The translations under genes and the position numbers were made by a program. A DNA stretch of 64,000 nt from an uncultured Lewinella sp. Its GTDB lineage: Bacteria > Bacteroidota > Bacteroidia > Chitinophagales > Saprospiraceae. The notes under the pieces are model-generated. The model worked only from the letters and a program-made list of their open reading frames with translations, made no database searches and had not been told where the DNA came from. The stretch is taken from positions 147,473 through 211,472 of the forward strand of contig CALMYQ010000093.1 of the NCBI GenBank assembly GCA_937873655.1, read 5' to 3'. This document shows positions 53,231 to 63,023 of the stretch, piece after piece. The number at the start of each line of letters is the position of its first letter. The stretch's first letter is position 1.

Positions 53231-54787
53231 TTATTTAATGACGGTAAAACTCCCGCCGGCCAATGCTCCGCCGGCAGTGATCAGGCGATAATAGTACATG
53301 CCCTGTTGATACCCGGATACATCCCAGGTAAAAGCCGGTGTTTCCGGATTAAGGGTTTGCCGGAACACCAATCTGCCGGCCGCGTTATATATCCGCAAGA
53401 CGGCGGATTGTTCCGCAGGGCCGAAAGCCCCCTTGAGTTGGAAAGTGATCTCCTCTTTTGCCGGGTTGGGATAGGTTAAAATCAAAGGCTCTTCAACTGC
53501 TTCATATGTTGAGTTGATCAATACCTCGCATTCTTCTTCAGATCGGCAGTAGTGGGGTATATTCGGGATGGTAGCAAAATTATAAGAAGGCAAGATTACG
53601 CCGTGTTGAATCAGGTTGCAGGCTAATCCCATACTGTCCGGATTTTCAATCACGTGGAGATTGAAGGTACTGCTTGTACTTGAGATATAAATTTTCCCAT
53701 CGGGCGCCAATGCCGCCAGATAAAAAATGGTGGCGTAAGGATTGTAGGTCCCGTCCCATTCGGCCACCTGGATTTTGCTCGACTCGATATGATCAGCGGT
53801 CAGGTCAAATTGGTATACTCTTTTTCTGGCGCATACGTACAAAAACCTGGAATTGGGCGATACGGCCACACCGGCAATATAATTGATGGTGTCGTTGGGG
53901 AATAAAATTTGTACCGGGTTTGAAAGATCTCCGGTTGAATTATCGAAATTAAAGATATTCAGGCCGTTCCAGGCATTGAATCGGATATACTTTTCAAGGT
54001 CAGGAGAAAAAACAGCTTGCGCTCCGGAGTCGTCATCACTCCAAGTATGGCCGGAGCACTTGAGTTGAGGCGGCTGAATGCCGTCGGGCGTGATAAGAAC
54101 GAGGAAATAGCAGTTGGAATGGGATTTGGGAACTACGATCCACCAGTCTCTGCCATTGGCATGTCTTACGGCCTGTATATTGCCTCTTGCAAAGGTATCC
54201 TGAACGGCGATTTGGGTCTTGGCAACCACTACGCCCAGGCCGTCGTTCAGGCTCATATCAATTAACTGATAATAAAGCCTTTGAGGCGCTATGGCCAAAA
54301 ATCCGAAAGTGTCTATAACGCCGGTAGAGTCGTCTTCGATCACTTCATAAGGCGTATCCATGTCAAGATTAAACAGGTAATAGAGCGATTCATTTCCGGG
54401 TGCAGGAACGGCAATCGCGGCCTGTATGAAGGGACTGCCGCCATAAGGGCAAAAAGAATTCTGAAGAAGGCCGGGGTTGATGCTGTCGCCGTTCTCCATC
54501 ACCTCACCGGCTGCGTTGACCACCAGGCAACCGTTGGAGTAAAACAACAGGTTGCCTTCCTTGTCGCATATGCTGGTGTTGGAGCCTTCCATGTGGAAAT
54601 TATCTACAGAGGTTATTTTAGAAATGCTGACAGGTTTTTCATTGAAATTTAAAAGAATAGCTTCGCCAATGGAGTCTAATGATGAACTATCATAACCAAT
54701 GATCCACTGATAACCTCTTTTTTCCTGCCCGGCCAGGCTATTCACCAGCGATAGGATCAGGACCAAAAGGAATAGACATTTATTCAT
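53231..54787 (-). CDS. Secreted protein with T9SS sorting domain
   Basis: The 518-residue protein has a signal peptide (CLFLLVLILSLVNSLAG). The middle shows propeller-like repeats with WDGTYNPYATIFYLAALAPD and PNSRFLYVCARKRVYQFDL. The sorting domain reads TYPNPAKEEITFQLKGAFGP and QGMYYYRLITAGGALAGG, ending SFTVIK. It is probably surface-exposed; its role is unknown. It precedes the 51571 gene on the same strand by 64 bp. Confidence 0.8.
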   Translation of the reverse strand: MNKCLFLLVLILSLVNSLAGQEKRGYQWIIGYDSSSLDSIGEAILLNFNEKPVSISKITSVDNFHMEGSNTSICDKEGNLLFYSNGCLVVNAAGEVMENGDSINPGLLQNSFCPYGGSPFIQAAIAVPAPGNESLYYLFNLDMDTPYEVIEDDSTGVIDTFGFLAIAPQRLYYQLIDMSLNDGLGVVVAKTQIAVQDTFARGNIQAVRHANGRDWWIVVPKSHSNCYFLVLITPDGIQPPQLKCSGHTWSDDDSGAQAVFSPDLEKYIRFNAWNGLNIFNFDNSTGDLSNPVQILFPNDTINYIAGVAVSPNSRFLYVCARKRVYQFDLTADHIESSKIQVAEWDGTYNPYATIFYLAALAPDGKIYISSTSSTFNLHVIENPDSMGLACNLIQHGVILPSYNFATIPNIPHYCRSEEECEVLINSTYEAVEEPLILTYPNPAKEEITFQLKGAFGPAEQSAVLRIYNAAGRLVFRQTLNPETPAFTWDVSGYQQGMYYYRLITAGGALAGGSFTVIK

Positions 54788-54935
54788 GGTACATAAGATT
54801 TGGTGCAGGCTGCCCCGGGTATGCGCATAAAACCTGAAGTGTAAATCAGGTTGATGCCTTGCCTGTTTTGTGTTCCGAATGGAATATCTGCGAACAACAG
54901 GACATATTCCGTTTGGGCAGCCTGCAAAGTGAGTA

Positions 54936-57543
54936 CTATTTTTGTTGAATCACAACTTTTTTCACAAACGAAGAACCGTCTTCCGCGAACAATCTGAGCA
55001 AATAAATGCCGACCGGTGTATTTTCTCCGATGTCCAACAGGGTGCTGTCGCCGGTTATTTGGCGTCGCAACCATATTTTTCCTGTCATGTCTGCCAGCAT
55101 CAGGGTCCCTTTATTTTTACCGGTATGTCTGACAGTAAGGGAGGAATTCGCCGGATTGGGGTAGATAGAAACGGCAGCTTCTGTTATGGGTTTTACGTCG
55201 CTCGACAAGGCTGCAACTTCCATATCCGGAGAAAGATTCCGAACCTTATATTGGGGCTCGATTTCCTCTTTCAGGCACTCCGGCAACAACCCCCAGGCCG
55301 TGTGCACTGCAGGGCCGCCAATGTTGGCATCCTGCAAGGCGATGGATTCGAGCCCTGCAACCTGTTCTTGCGTGAATTCGCCGTTATTTTGCATCAGCGA
55401 CTGCAGGAATATCTGGTTGACCGTTTTTTGGTTGGTTTCATAAACAGTTGATACGGGCACGGTTTGGTTCAGATTATAAGCCGATTGCAGGTTTGCGCTT
55501 ACCTGGGATCTGTAAACCAGGGCAAGGCTGTCGTAATCCCAGTAGAGGCTGTGTATTTGCGCGATGAGTTCTTCTTTGGATTTGGTCAGGGCCTCGGTCT
55601 CTCCTTGTTGTTCGATGGCAAGATCAATACTGCCGATTGAGTCTGCCAAGGCGGAAATATCTGCCAGCGCCAATTTGCTTTGGGCGTGTATTCCGGCATC
55701 GGCTTTTACAGCCTCCTCCATTGTTTTGTGAACTTCATAAAACCGGCCCACAGAGCTGTTTTCATAGTTGGTCAGGAATGGAGCAAAAGCAGGGTGTCCG
55801 GCGACCAGACCGGGGTTGTCCCGGAGTTTTTGATAAAGATGCCGTTGTAAAACCCATGCTGCGGAAGGGTCGTCAGGGGGTATCGCAATCTGATTTTGCG
55901 CGATCAGCAGGTCCAGCCCGTTGATTACAACAGGCGCCGGCGTTTCATAGTCGCAGCCTGGAGATGGAGATCCAATCTGTTGTTCAAATAGCTCATTCAT
56001 CAGATCGGGCTCAATTTTCCGGGGGTGATACGGAGAAAAGCAAGGATCATTTTCATTGGCACAGGTGGATTGGGGTGTATGGACGATAAATTTATTTAAC
56101 AATGGGTTACCATCACATCTTACATGAAGATAAGGCTCTAATCCGAATAGATTGTACCATTTGTTCCCTTTATGTTCCTGTAAGCCTATTGCCGGATTTC
56201 CATATAAATCTAAAACCCCGCCAATTCCAGGAGCAACATAATTAAAAATATTTCCAGTAAGATCGGTGTCAGCGCAATTGCCGGAAAACAATGCTGCGGT
56301 ACTGAATCCGTAACCAGAAAACGTATTGGAACAGTATCTTGTATTTTGAAAACTTCGAACCAATAAGCCTTGTCCTAATGGTTGCACCTCATAATTAAAG
56401 CTGTTTACACTCACTTCATTGTTGGTGCCCATGGAATTGGATCTCAGATCGATCCCCCAATTCCACTGCGGAATCCCAATGACTCCCGGAGGGAAGACGT
56501 GGACTGAATGAGAGGTAAAGGTATTCCATTTGATAGACAGGTTGTTGATATTACCATTGCCGTCAACGGATATTCCGGCAGACCTTAAGTTGCCGGCAGG
56601 TTCGGAGTATATGGATGAAACATAAAAACGATTGTTCCAGATTTCTGTAACGGTGCTTGCAGAAAACGGTCCGATAATTATAATACCTCCGGAGGATGCC
56701 GCCTGAAAGGAAAAAGTACAGCCGTCTATCCTGATCTTGGTTCCGGCGCCGCTGTTATTGCCGCGTAGTTGGATTCCTCTCACCGGGCTTATGCTGCCAT
56801 CCAGATCGGCTCCAAAACTGAAGTTGTTGATTTTTACATCGGCGTTCAATCCAAACTGATTGAAAAAAATACCGATCCGCAACTCAGGGGAAGGGGTGTC
56901 GGATATCGTAATAACCGTGTTTTGAATATCTACTAATTTGGCCAGGCCGAATCGAATGCCGTAAAATTCGCAAAATTCAAACCGGGAATCCTTTAATTGC
57001 AGGGATCCCTCCTCCATCGAAATGCCGATCCTTTTAATCCTCTCCATCCGAAGATAACTTGCGCCGATATGGCTGAAGCTGCCTTGGGCGATAATCCCGT
57101 ATCGTATATCGGAAAACAGGTTCGTACCCAATGAATTGGATTGGTATGCATAAAGATAAGCGTTTTTCAGTTTGATGCCTGCTTCAGTGATTTCATCTGC
57201 TGTACCGTTCAAAGGAGCGTCGCAGGTGAATCGGTTTCGTGTAAATCTCACTACCGTAGGCCCTGGGATCAAAAGGAGTACCGGCGCCGATTTGGATTTG
57301 ACAACTCAAATTGAAATACTGCTCGCAAAGGGTCTTTTCCGGAATACCGGTAAAACCATATTCAACGGGATCAGGACATTCATAAATCTCCTGTTGCGCC
57401 AATACAGGTTGCAATAGCGTTCCCGAAAGCAACCATAAAAGAAGGAATCTTAAAAACCGATAATCTGGCTTGAAACCAGAACTGGAAAGGATTGGGAAGA
57501 AGGCGTACCCCCCCCCCCCGCGAAGAACAACACAAGATTTCAT
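54936..57543 (-). pseudogene. Frameshifted large T9SS beta-helix protein with G12 tract after the start codon
   Basis: From the ATG at 57543, a frame reads a 12-G tract (four Gly codons), then a signal peptide (FLLLWLLSGTLLQPVLAQ) and CPDPVEYGFTGIPEKTLC, but ends at 57193. The rest (778 codons, from about 57272) is in the +1 frame: a right-handed beta-helix with repeats like IRIDGCTFSFQAASSGGIII and GNGNINNLSIKWNTFTSHS, then helical segments and a T9SS sorting domain (IYPNPANSSLTVRHTG). A frameshift near 57260-57275 (close to an AAAA run) therefore separates signal and body. Slippage at the G12 tract could also switch the frame. Confidence 0.75.
57508..57519 (-). repeat. Homopolymer tract (G12 on the coding strand)
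   Basis: Twelve C on the plus strand lie between the ATG at 57543 and the signal peptide of a T9SS protein. Length change by one base would put the start codon out of frame with the signal peptide. Confidence 0.95.
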
Positions 57544-57706
57544 AACGGAGCTATTTTTAGGTGAATAATTCTATGGTATTGGGTGTTTAATCGACCGGAA
57601 CTAATATACAGCTAAAAAAGGAGAAATTCAAAATTTTAACGTTTGAAAGCATGGAAAAAATCAGAATATAATTTGTGGAAAAGAATTGCGGGTATACAGG
57701 GCATCA

Positions 57707-57751
57707 ATTCTTCGATTCTTCGATTCTTCGATTCTTCGATTCTTCGATTTT
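57707..57751. repeat. Five tandem copies of ATTCTTCG
   Basis: The 8-bp unit repeats from 57707 to 57746, with a partial sixth. It is upstream of the T9SS gene and 18 bp after the end of the CBS gene (both on the minus strand). Confidence 0.9.
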
Positions 57752-57768
57752 TCAGTTCCTCAATATAA

Positions 57769-58428
57769 TCACACATTCAAATAATTGATCAAAGAATCAT
57801 ACCGCTCCTTCAGCGTATCAAAGTACACCTGCTCATTGAAGGAAGCCTTGACATGCAGGTTGAAGCGCTCGAAACCCGCCAGGATGCCGCCGATCTGCAT
57901 GCGGTTGATCTTGATCGTGACGTCGATGCGGGTGGATTCGCCGAAGCTGGTGATGAAGCTGCTGAGGATGGCCGCATTTTCCGATTCGACAATGCGGGCG
58001 ATGGTGACGAGGGAGTAATCATGCCGCCCCATTTCCAGGACCACAATGCTGCCGGGGTCCTGAAACGAACTGCTGGTGGCGAAATAACGCAGCAGGTCTT
58101 CAAGCGTGATCAGGCCGGCGTAATTGCCATCTACATCCACTACCGGGATGACGGTGAGCTGATAGTCGGCCAGCAGGCGCATCACTTCGTATATATGGTC
58201 GGTCAACTGGACGCTGGTGGCGGGGAGAGACAGACTGTAGGATCCCACTGCCTCTTCTACATCGGCATTCAGGATGTCTTCCTCCGACACCAATCCCAAC
58301 AATTGCTCGTTGTTCACGACGGGCAAATGCCGTACGAGGAAGTCATTCATCATCGCCAGGGCATCCTCGCCGGTGTCCGAAGTGCGGAGCGGGAGGATGG
58401 TTGTAGAAAGGAGCGTCTCTGCAGTCAT
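57769..58428 (-). CDS. CBS domain protein
   Basis: The 219-residue protein has two CBS domains: VVNNEQLLGLVSEEDILNAD in the first (about 1-60) and VVDVDGNYAGLITLEDLLRY in the second (about 80-125), with a third, ACT-like region (IVVLEMGRHDYSLVTIARIV, about 135-215). CBS pairs bind adenosyl ligands such as AMP, ATP or c-di-AMP to control a partner. The partner is not evident here. The following gene (TM2/TPR protein) is on the same strand. Confidence 0.85.
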   Translation of the reverse strand: MTAETLLSTTILPLRTSDTGEDALAMMNDFLVRHLPVVNNEQLLGLVSEEDILNADVEEAVGSYSLSLPATSVQLTDHIYEVMRLLADYQLTVIPVVDVDGNYAGLITLEDLLRYFATSSSFQDPGSIVVLEMGRHDYSLVTIARIVESENAAILSSFITSFGESTRIDVTIKINRMQIGGILAGFERFNLHVKASFNEQVYFDTLKERYDSLINYLNV

Positions 58429-58452
58429 TGTGTCGTCTTATTGGTATATGGT

Positions 58453-59265
58453 TCAGCCCAGCAACTTGCGTTTCTGGGCGGAAAACTCTTCTTCGGTCAA
58501 CAAGCCCTTTTCGCGCAGGGAGCCCAACTTGTTCAATTGATCGAGCAGGTCCGGCGACATTTCCGGGGCTGTTACTGCGGGTTTTTCGGGTTCTGCCGGC
58601 AGATCCATCGGCGGAACCAGCCGGAATCCGTTTTTCTCAAAATTCTCGAAATCTTTCTGGATCCTGATATAGGCCAGCGCGTCGTGTTCTTTGATCCGCT
58701 TGATGTCGTTGAAGCCGTTCATAACCGCGCGATCCAGGTGGAAGAATGCCTTTTCCGCGTTTTCGGACAAGGAATACGCGCAAGCCAGGTTCCAGTGCAG
58801 GGCCACGTCCTTTGGATCGAACTCCAATGCCTTTTCAAAATCCTTTATGGCGCCGTCGTAATCGAAGTCCTTGAATTTTTCCAGTCCGCTATGCGTGAAC
58901 GGGTTGGGTTTTCGAGTCGCGGGCGGTGTGATGCGTTGGCGCGGGACGGGGGGCGCCGGCGCTGCATAAGTGCGGCGGGTTTCCCGTTGGGCAGGACGTG
59001 CGCTTCTGCGGTAATCGTATTCTTCTCTGCGGTTGTATTGCTGTCTCGGGTGGCCGGTCGGGTAGGCCAGGCGGTTATAGCGAAAATCGAAATCGTCCTT
59101 ATCCATAGCGAAAAACGCGATAGCGTCGATCAATCCCAGAAACCAGGTAAACCAGAAAAAGAACAAATAGAGAATGCCCAGCCCGATCTGCCCGAGGTAG
59201 AAGCGGTGAATGCCTAATGCGCCAAAAAATAATGCCAATATGCCCGCTACGTTCTTATCCTTCAT
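58453..59265 (-). CDS. TM2 domain protein with TPR and SHOCT-like C-terminus
   Basis: The 270-residue protein starts with a TM2 domain (two helices: KNVAGILALFFGALGIHRFY and ILYLFFFWFTWFLGLIDAIA, residues 3-52). An Arg/Pro-rich linker follows, a TPR (DYDGAIKDFEKALEFDPKDVA, about 133-175) and a terminal SHOCT motif (LLDQLNKLGSLREKGLLTEE). It is an inner-membrane protein of unknown role. It lies 24 bp upstream of the CBS gene on the same strand, possibly an operon. Confidence 0.85.
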   Translation of the reverse strand: MKDKNVAGILALFFGALGIHRFYLGQIGLGILYLFFFWFTWFLGLIDAIAFFAMDKDDFDFRYNRLAYPTGHPRQQYNRREEYDYRRSARPAQRETRRTYAAPAPPVPRQRITPPATRKPNPFTHSGLEKFKDFDYDGAIKDFEKALEFDPKDVALHWNLACAYSLSENAEKAFFHLDRAVMNGFNDIKRIKEHDALAYIRIQKDFENFEKNGFRLVPPMDLPAEPEKPAVTAPEMSPDLLDQLNKLGSLREKGLLTEEEFSAQKRKLLG

Positions 59266-59465
59266 TGCGTGAGTTGCTTAAACATTCAAAATTAGCGATC
59301 CTTCGGATTATTTCCACGAATTAACGATGAAAAGCGCTGAATTTAAGGCGAATGCCCCCGATTTATATGCCAACCCCGAATTACCGGATGAAAATATCGC
59401 GATTCAGCCGTCAGAATCTCTGGTTATTCAACGCGCAAAACGTCAAAAGGGTTTCGATGCGGGTT

Positions 59466-60722
59466 TCAGCTGACTGCCGGCAAGAGCTTACAGGTGAGAA
59501 TGGTAAAATCGTCTGTATAGGTTTGCTCGCCCTTGAATTGTTCGATCAGTTCCATGAGGCTGACATTAAACTCTTTGGATGAAAGCCGGGCGTGTTTCAG
59601 TACAAATTCATTCAGGGTGTCCTCGCTGAAAAAATCGCCGTTCCGGTTCTTCAGGTCGATCAGCCCGTCGGTATAAGCCAACACCATGGCATCTTTTTCA
59701 ATGCTGACCTGACCCACTTCCACTTCCGGCAATTTCTTGAACGAACCCAGTATGGTGCACCCTTTTTTCAGGAGGCATAGCTTGCCGTCCGATACAAAAA
59801 CGGGCGGATTGTGACCGGCGTTGATATACGTGAGCTGTTGCCGGGAAATATCGTATTCAGCGATGAAAAAGGTCAGGAATTTGTCGCCGAGCGTGATCCG
59901 GTTGACGCTGCTGTTCAGGTCGTGGATGAACTCGATCAGGTCGGTGCGTTTATTGATCAGGGTGTGGAAATTGGCCTGAAAATTGGCCATCAGCAGGGCG
60001 GCCGCCACCCCTTTTCCGGAGATATCGCCGATGCAGAAGACGATCTTTCCGTCGTCAAATTCCACAAAGTCGAAATAATCGCCGCCGACCCCGAGTTGGG
60101 GCTTGTAAATGCTGTCGAACTCATAGCAGGCCCTGGCCGGCAGGCGCCCCGGGATGAGCATGCGCTGCATTTCGCTGGCCAGTTCCATTTCGCGCTTGAG
60201 GCGTTCCTGTTCGAGTTGCCGTTTGAACAGCCGTTTGTTCTCAATGGCAACGGCAATGATATTGGTAATGGTGGTGATGAACTGGATCTTGCCGTACATG
60301 TCCTCCTGCTCGTTCATGGCGCCGATAAAGACGTAGGCTATGGGCAGGTCCTTGTGCCGGACCGGAATGACGACGTCGAACTGCTTGACCAGGGGGTGTT
60401 CACTGGAGTCGATATTCTTGAGGTGATCGTAGCGTTCGAGCTCTCGCGAAATATCCAGCGAAAGCAGTTCTTCCTGGATGCCGATGGAGGCCGTGCAGAC
60501 CCAGCGTTCGCCTTTTTTGACGAACAGGCACATCCGCTTGATCCCCAGTTCAAACTTGAGAAAGGACTGATACATTTCAAAAAGGCCGTCCGCAGAAACG
60601 TTGTGGTTGATGGCCTGTGTGATGTTCAAAAGGCGATTGATCTGAAGTTGTTTCAGGTTTAGTTCCCGCTCAAGCGACTCGTAGCTGGACAATTGCTCTT
60701 TTATTTTGATCAGATTGGACAT
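59466..60722 (-). CDS. GAF-PP2C phosphatase (RsbU-like)
   Basis: The ATG at 60722 (SNLIKIKEQLSSYESLEREL) is preferred over the frame to 60755. The 418-residue protein has a coiled coil, a GAF-like domain (about 60-180, LKFELGIKRMCLFVKKGERW) and a PP2C domain (about 215-415) with VGGDYFDFVEFDDGK, CIGDISGKGVAAALLMANF and a late TDDFTILTCK. It probably senses a ligand via GAF and acts on an anti-sigma antagonist. It is on the same strand as dnaB, separated by repeats. Confidence 0.88.
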   Translation of the reverse strand: MSNLIKIKEQLSSYESLERELNLKQLQINRLLNITQAINHNVSADGLFEMYQSFLKFELGIKRMCLFVKKGERWVCTASIGIQEELLSLDISRELERYDHLKNIDSSEHPLVKQFDVVIPVRHKDLPIAYVFIGAMNEQEDMYGKIQFITTITNIIAVAIENKRLFKRQLEQERLKREMELASEMQRMLIPGRLPARACYEFDSIYKPQLGVGGDYFDFVEFDDGKIVFCIGDISGKGVAAALLMANFQANFHTLINKRTDLIEFIHDLNSSVNRITLGDKFLTFFIAEYDISRQQLTYINAGHNPPVFVSDGKLCLLKKGCTILGSFKKLPEVEVGQVSIEKDAMVLAYTDGLIDLKNRNGDFFSEDTLNEFVLKHARLSSKEFNVSLMELIEQFKGEQTYTDDFTILTCKLLPAVS

Positions 60723-60798
60723 GGGAAAATCGTTCCAAGGCATCAAATATAACAAATCTTTGCGATTGGGAAAATATTATGGCAGGGAGCAGTCGGGC

Positions 60799-60986
60799 AG
60801 TTGGCAGTTTTGCAGTGGGCAGTTTTGCAGTGGGCAGTCTTGCAGTGGGCAGTCTTGCAGTCGACAGTCTTGCAGTTCACTTACGACCTATGACTTACGA
60901 CTTACAACTTACGACTTACAACTTACGACTTACAACTTACGACTTACGACCTATGACTTACGACTTACAACTTACGACTTACGACT
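60799..60986. repeat. 15-bp repeats followed by heptamer GACTTAC/AACTTAC repeats
   Basis: Units like GCAGTGGGCAGTTTT (15 bp) fill about 60799-60875, followed by about fifteen 7-bp units of GACTTAC or AACTTAC to 60986, right at the dnaB stop. The heptamer complement recurs at 35431-35458. The 15-mer recurs inverted at 63930-64000. Confidence 0.9.
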
Positions 60987-62952
60987 AAAACGGAATATCC
61001 TCATCCTCATTCATCTTGGAAGAGCGGGTAATCACGCTCGGGTAAGTATCGAAGGTATCGGCGGGCAGGTTGCCGAAGTCGGGATCATCGAGATCGGAGA
61101 AGCGGGCGAACTCGTCGGTGAAGCGCAGGCGGATGGTCTTAAGGGCTCCATGCCGGTGTTTGGCGACAATCACCTCGGCGACGCCTTTAAGGGATTGGCC
61201 TTCTTCATCTTCCATGATCTGGTAATACTCAGGGCGGTAGATGAACGCCACCATGTCGGCGTCTTGCTCGATAGAGTTATGTACAATGATATCGTTGGCT
61301 ACGAAGTTGTGAACGCCTTCAACCGTTGCATCATAAACATCCTGCTCTCCAAGCGGTTCTATTGCGACAATTTCATCCCACATGACGTCTGAGTTGGCCA
61401 GGTCATGGAACTTTTCTGGTACCCCGATTCGGTCGCCAATCTTCAGCTGATCCAGCGGCGTCCAGCCTTCCAGCTTCAGGAATGGATGGTTTGCGCTGGC
61501 TTTTATTCTGCGTCCGGTGCGGGTTATGAGCTCAAAGACCGGTTTCTTGCCGGAATAAAATGCCTTGACCATTGGGTGACCGGCGACTTTGTACCGGGAG
61601 TCAATGGCAAAGACTTTTATAGGAACTTGTTCGCCACGTTCGGCAAGAGATTGGATCGTGATCCTTTCTCCTGTTTCGGCATTCTGAAGAAGGGTATCAC
61701 CGGTAAGACAACCCGATTCCCTTAGATCCGATAGCTGCGGCCGCTTGCTTCCGCCCCGGACTTCCACTGCCCGGCTGAGCTGGGAAAGGGCGATAACGGG
61801 CACGTTCAGCTCCTTGGCGAGGCTCTTCAGCGACCGGGAAATGGCGCTGACTTCCTGTTCGCGGTTGCCGCGCTGGTTGTCGCCGCCGCCGCTCATGAGC
61901 TGCAGGTAGTCGATGATGATGAGCTGGATATCGTATTGCATTTTCAGGCGCCGGCACTTGGCGCGCAGCTCAAAGACGTTGATCCCCGGTGTATCGTCGA
62001 TATAGATGGGCGCCTCGCCGACCCGCTCGATAGCGCTGTGGAGTTGCTGCCACTCGTATTCTTCCAACTGGCCGTTGCGCATTTTGCTGCCCGAGATCTC
62101 GGCCTCCATGGCGATGATCCGCTGGGCCAGCTGCAGGCTCGACATTTCCAGCGAGAAAATAGCCACGCCTTTGCTGAACTGGGAAGCGGAATTCTTGGCC
62201 AGCGACAACACGAAAGCCGTTTTACCCATACCCGGGCGGGCCGCCAGGATGACGAGGTCCGACCGTTGCAGCCCGGAAGTCAGGCGGTCGAATTCGGTGA
62301 AACCCGTTGGGATGCCGGTCAGGCCGTCGGTCTTGTTCTTGAGTTCCTCGATCTGCTTGAGGGCCTTGCCCGCCAGCGAACTGATGGTATCAAAACTGCG
62401 GCTCATGTTCTGTTCGGCGATACCGAACAGGCCTTGTTCCGCATCGTCGAGCAGCTCGAAAACGTCGGTGCTGTCCTCGAATGCGTCCTTGATGGTCTTG
62501 GTGGAAGTGCGGATCAGTTCCCGTTGGATGAACTTCTGGGAAACGATCCGGGCGTGGTATTCCAGGTTGGCGGCCGAGGCGACCTTCAGGGTCAGGTTAG
62601 CCAAATAGGCCGGGCCTCCGACAGCCTCCAGTTCGCCCATCTTGCGGAGTTCTTCCATCACGGTCAGCGAGTCGATCGGGTTGGAACGCTCGAAAAGCCG
62701 GATCATGGCCCGGTAGATCTGCTGGTGTTCTTCGCGGTAGAACGAATCCGGCCGGAGGATGTCGATAACAACGGTCAGGGCATCCTTGTCGAGCATGATG
62801 GCGCCCAGCACCGCTTCTTCCAGCGGCACGGCCTGCGGCAATACACGTCCAAAGAAGAAACTGGACATGTCTTCTCCCTGCTTTTTACCCCGCCCAGTGC
62901 GCGTGTTGCCCTGGGTTCGGGTCGATGATACCGGTTTGTCGCCTTCTGCCAT
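60985..62952 (-). CDS. dnaB: Replicative DNA helicase DnaB, containing an intein
   Basis: The ATG at 62952 (MAEGDKPVSSTRTQGNTRTG) starts the 655-residue precursor; upstream frame to 63069 is not conserved. The N-terminal domain has VLPQAVPLEEAVLGAIML, and the RecA-like domain has Walker A LAARPGMGKTAFVLSLAK, Walker B IQLIIIDYLQLMSG and ALSQLSRAVEVRGGSKRPQL. A 145-residue intein splits SDLRESG from SIEQDADMVAFIYRPE; the extein is 510 residues, a normal DnaB length. DnaB unwinds DNA at the replication fork. A DnaA-box cluster lies upstream (63024-63249). Confidence 0.93.
   Translation of the reverse strand: MAEGDKPVSSTRTQGNTRTGRGKKQGEDMSSFFFGRVLPQAVPLEEAVLGAIMLDKDALTVVIDILRPDSFYREEHQQIYRAMIRLFERSNPIDSLTVMEELRKMGELEAVGGPAYLANLTLKVASAANLEYHARIVSQKFIQRELIRTSTKTIKDAFEDSTDVFELLDDAEQGLFGIAEQNMSRSFDTISSLAGKALKQIEELKNKTDGLTGIPTGFTEFDRLTSGLQRSDLVILAARPGMGKTAFVLSLAKNSASQFSKGVAIFSLEMSSLQLAQRIIAMEAEISGSKMRNGQLEEYEWQQLHSAIERVGEAPIYIDDTPGINVFELRAKCRRLKMQYDIQLIIIDYLQLMSGGGDNQRGNREQEVSAISRSLKSLAKELNVPVIALSQLSRAVEVRGGSKRPQLSDLRESGCLTGDTLLQNAETGERITIQSLAERGEQVPIKVFAIDSRYKVAGHPMVKAFYSGKKPVFELITRTGRRIKASANHPFLKLEGWTPLDQLKIGDRIGVPEKFHDLANSDVMWDEIVAIEPLGEQDVYDATVEGVHNFVANDIIVHNSIEQDADMVAFIYRPEYYQIMEDEEGQSLKGVAEVIVAKHRHGALKTIRLRFTDEFARFSDLDDPDFGNLPADTFDTYPSVITRSSKMNEDEDIPF
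61276..61710 (-). other. Mini-intein in DnaB (DnaB-b insertion site)
   Basis: The 145 residues start CLTGDTLL (Cys1) and end VANDIIVHN, followed by Ser+1. Block B is ASANHPF (His75), block F VYDATVEGVHNFVAND. This is the Hint domain only: no LAGLIDADG or HNH endonuclease is present. The insertion between RESG and SIEQDAD is the site used by cyanobacterial and Rhodothermus DnaB inteins. Self-splicing is expected; loss of the endonuclease means it no longer homes. Confidence 0.93.
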
Positions 62953-63023
62953 ACGATTTGAATCCGCAAAGTTCAAAAATACGGCTTTCCCGGCAATTTC
63001 CGGCTGGATCTTGAAACAGCAAA

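Noticed and set aside
54784..55074. 96-codon minus-strand frame between two T9SS genes
   Set aside because: It overlaps the end of the upstream gene and shows no signal peptide or conserved motif; probably spurious, with about 148 bp of non-coding sequence.
57853..59217. 454-codon plus-strand frame opposite the CBS and TM2 genes
   Set aside because: It spans two recognised genes on the other strand and has no domain of its own.
60799..60986. Array resembling a CRISPR
   Set aside because: Units are contiguous 7- and 15-bp repeats with no unique spacers and no cas genes nearby.
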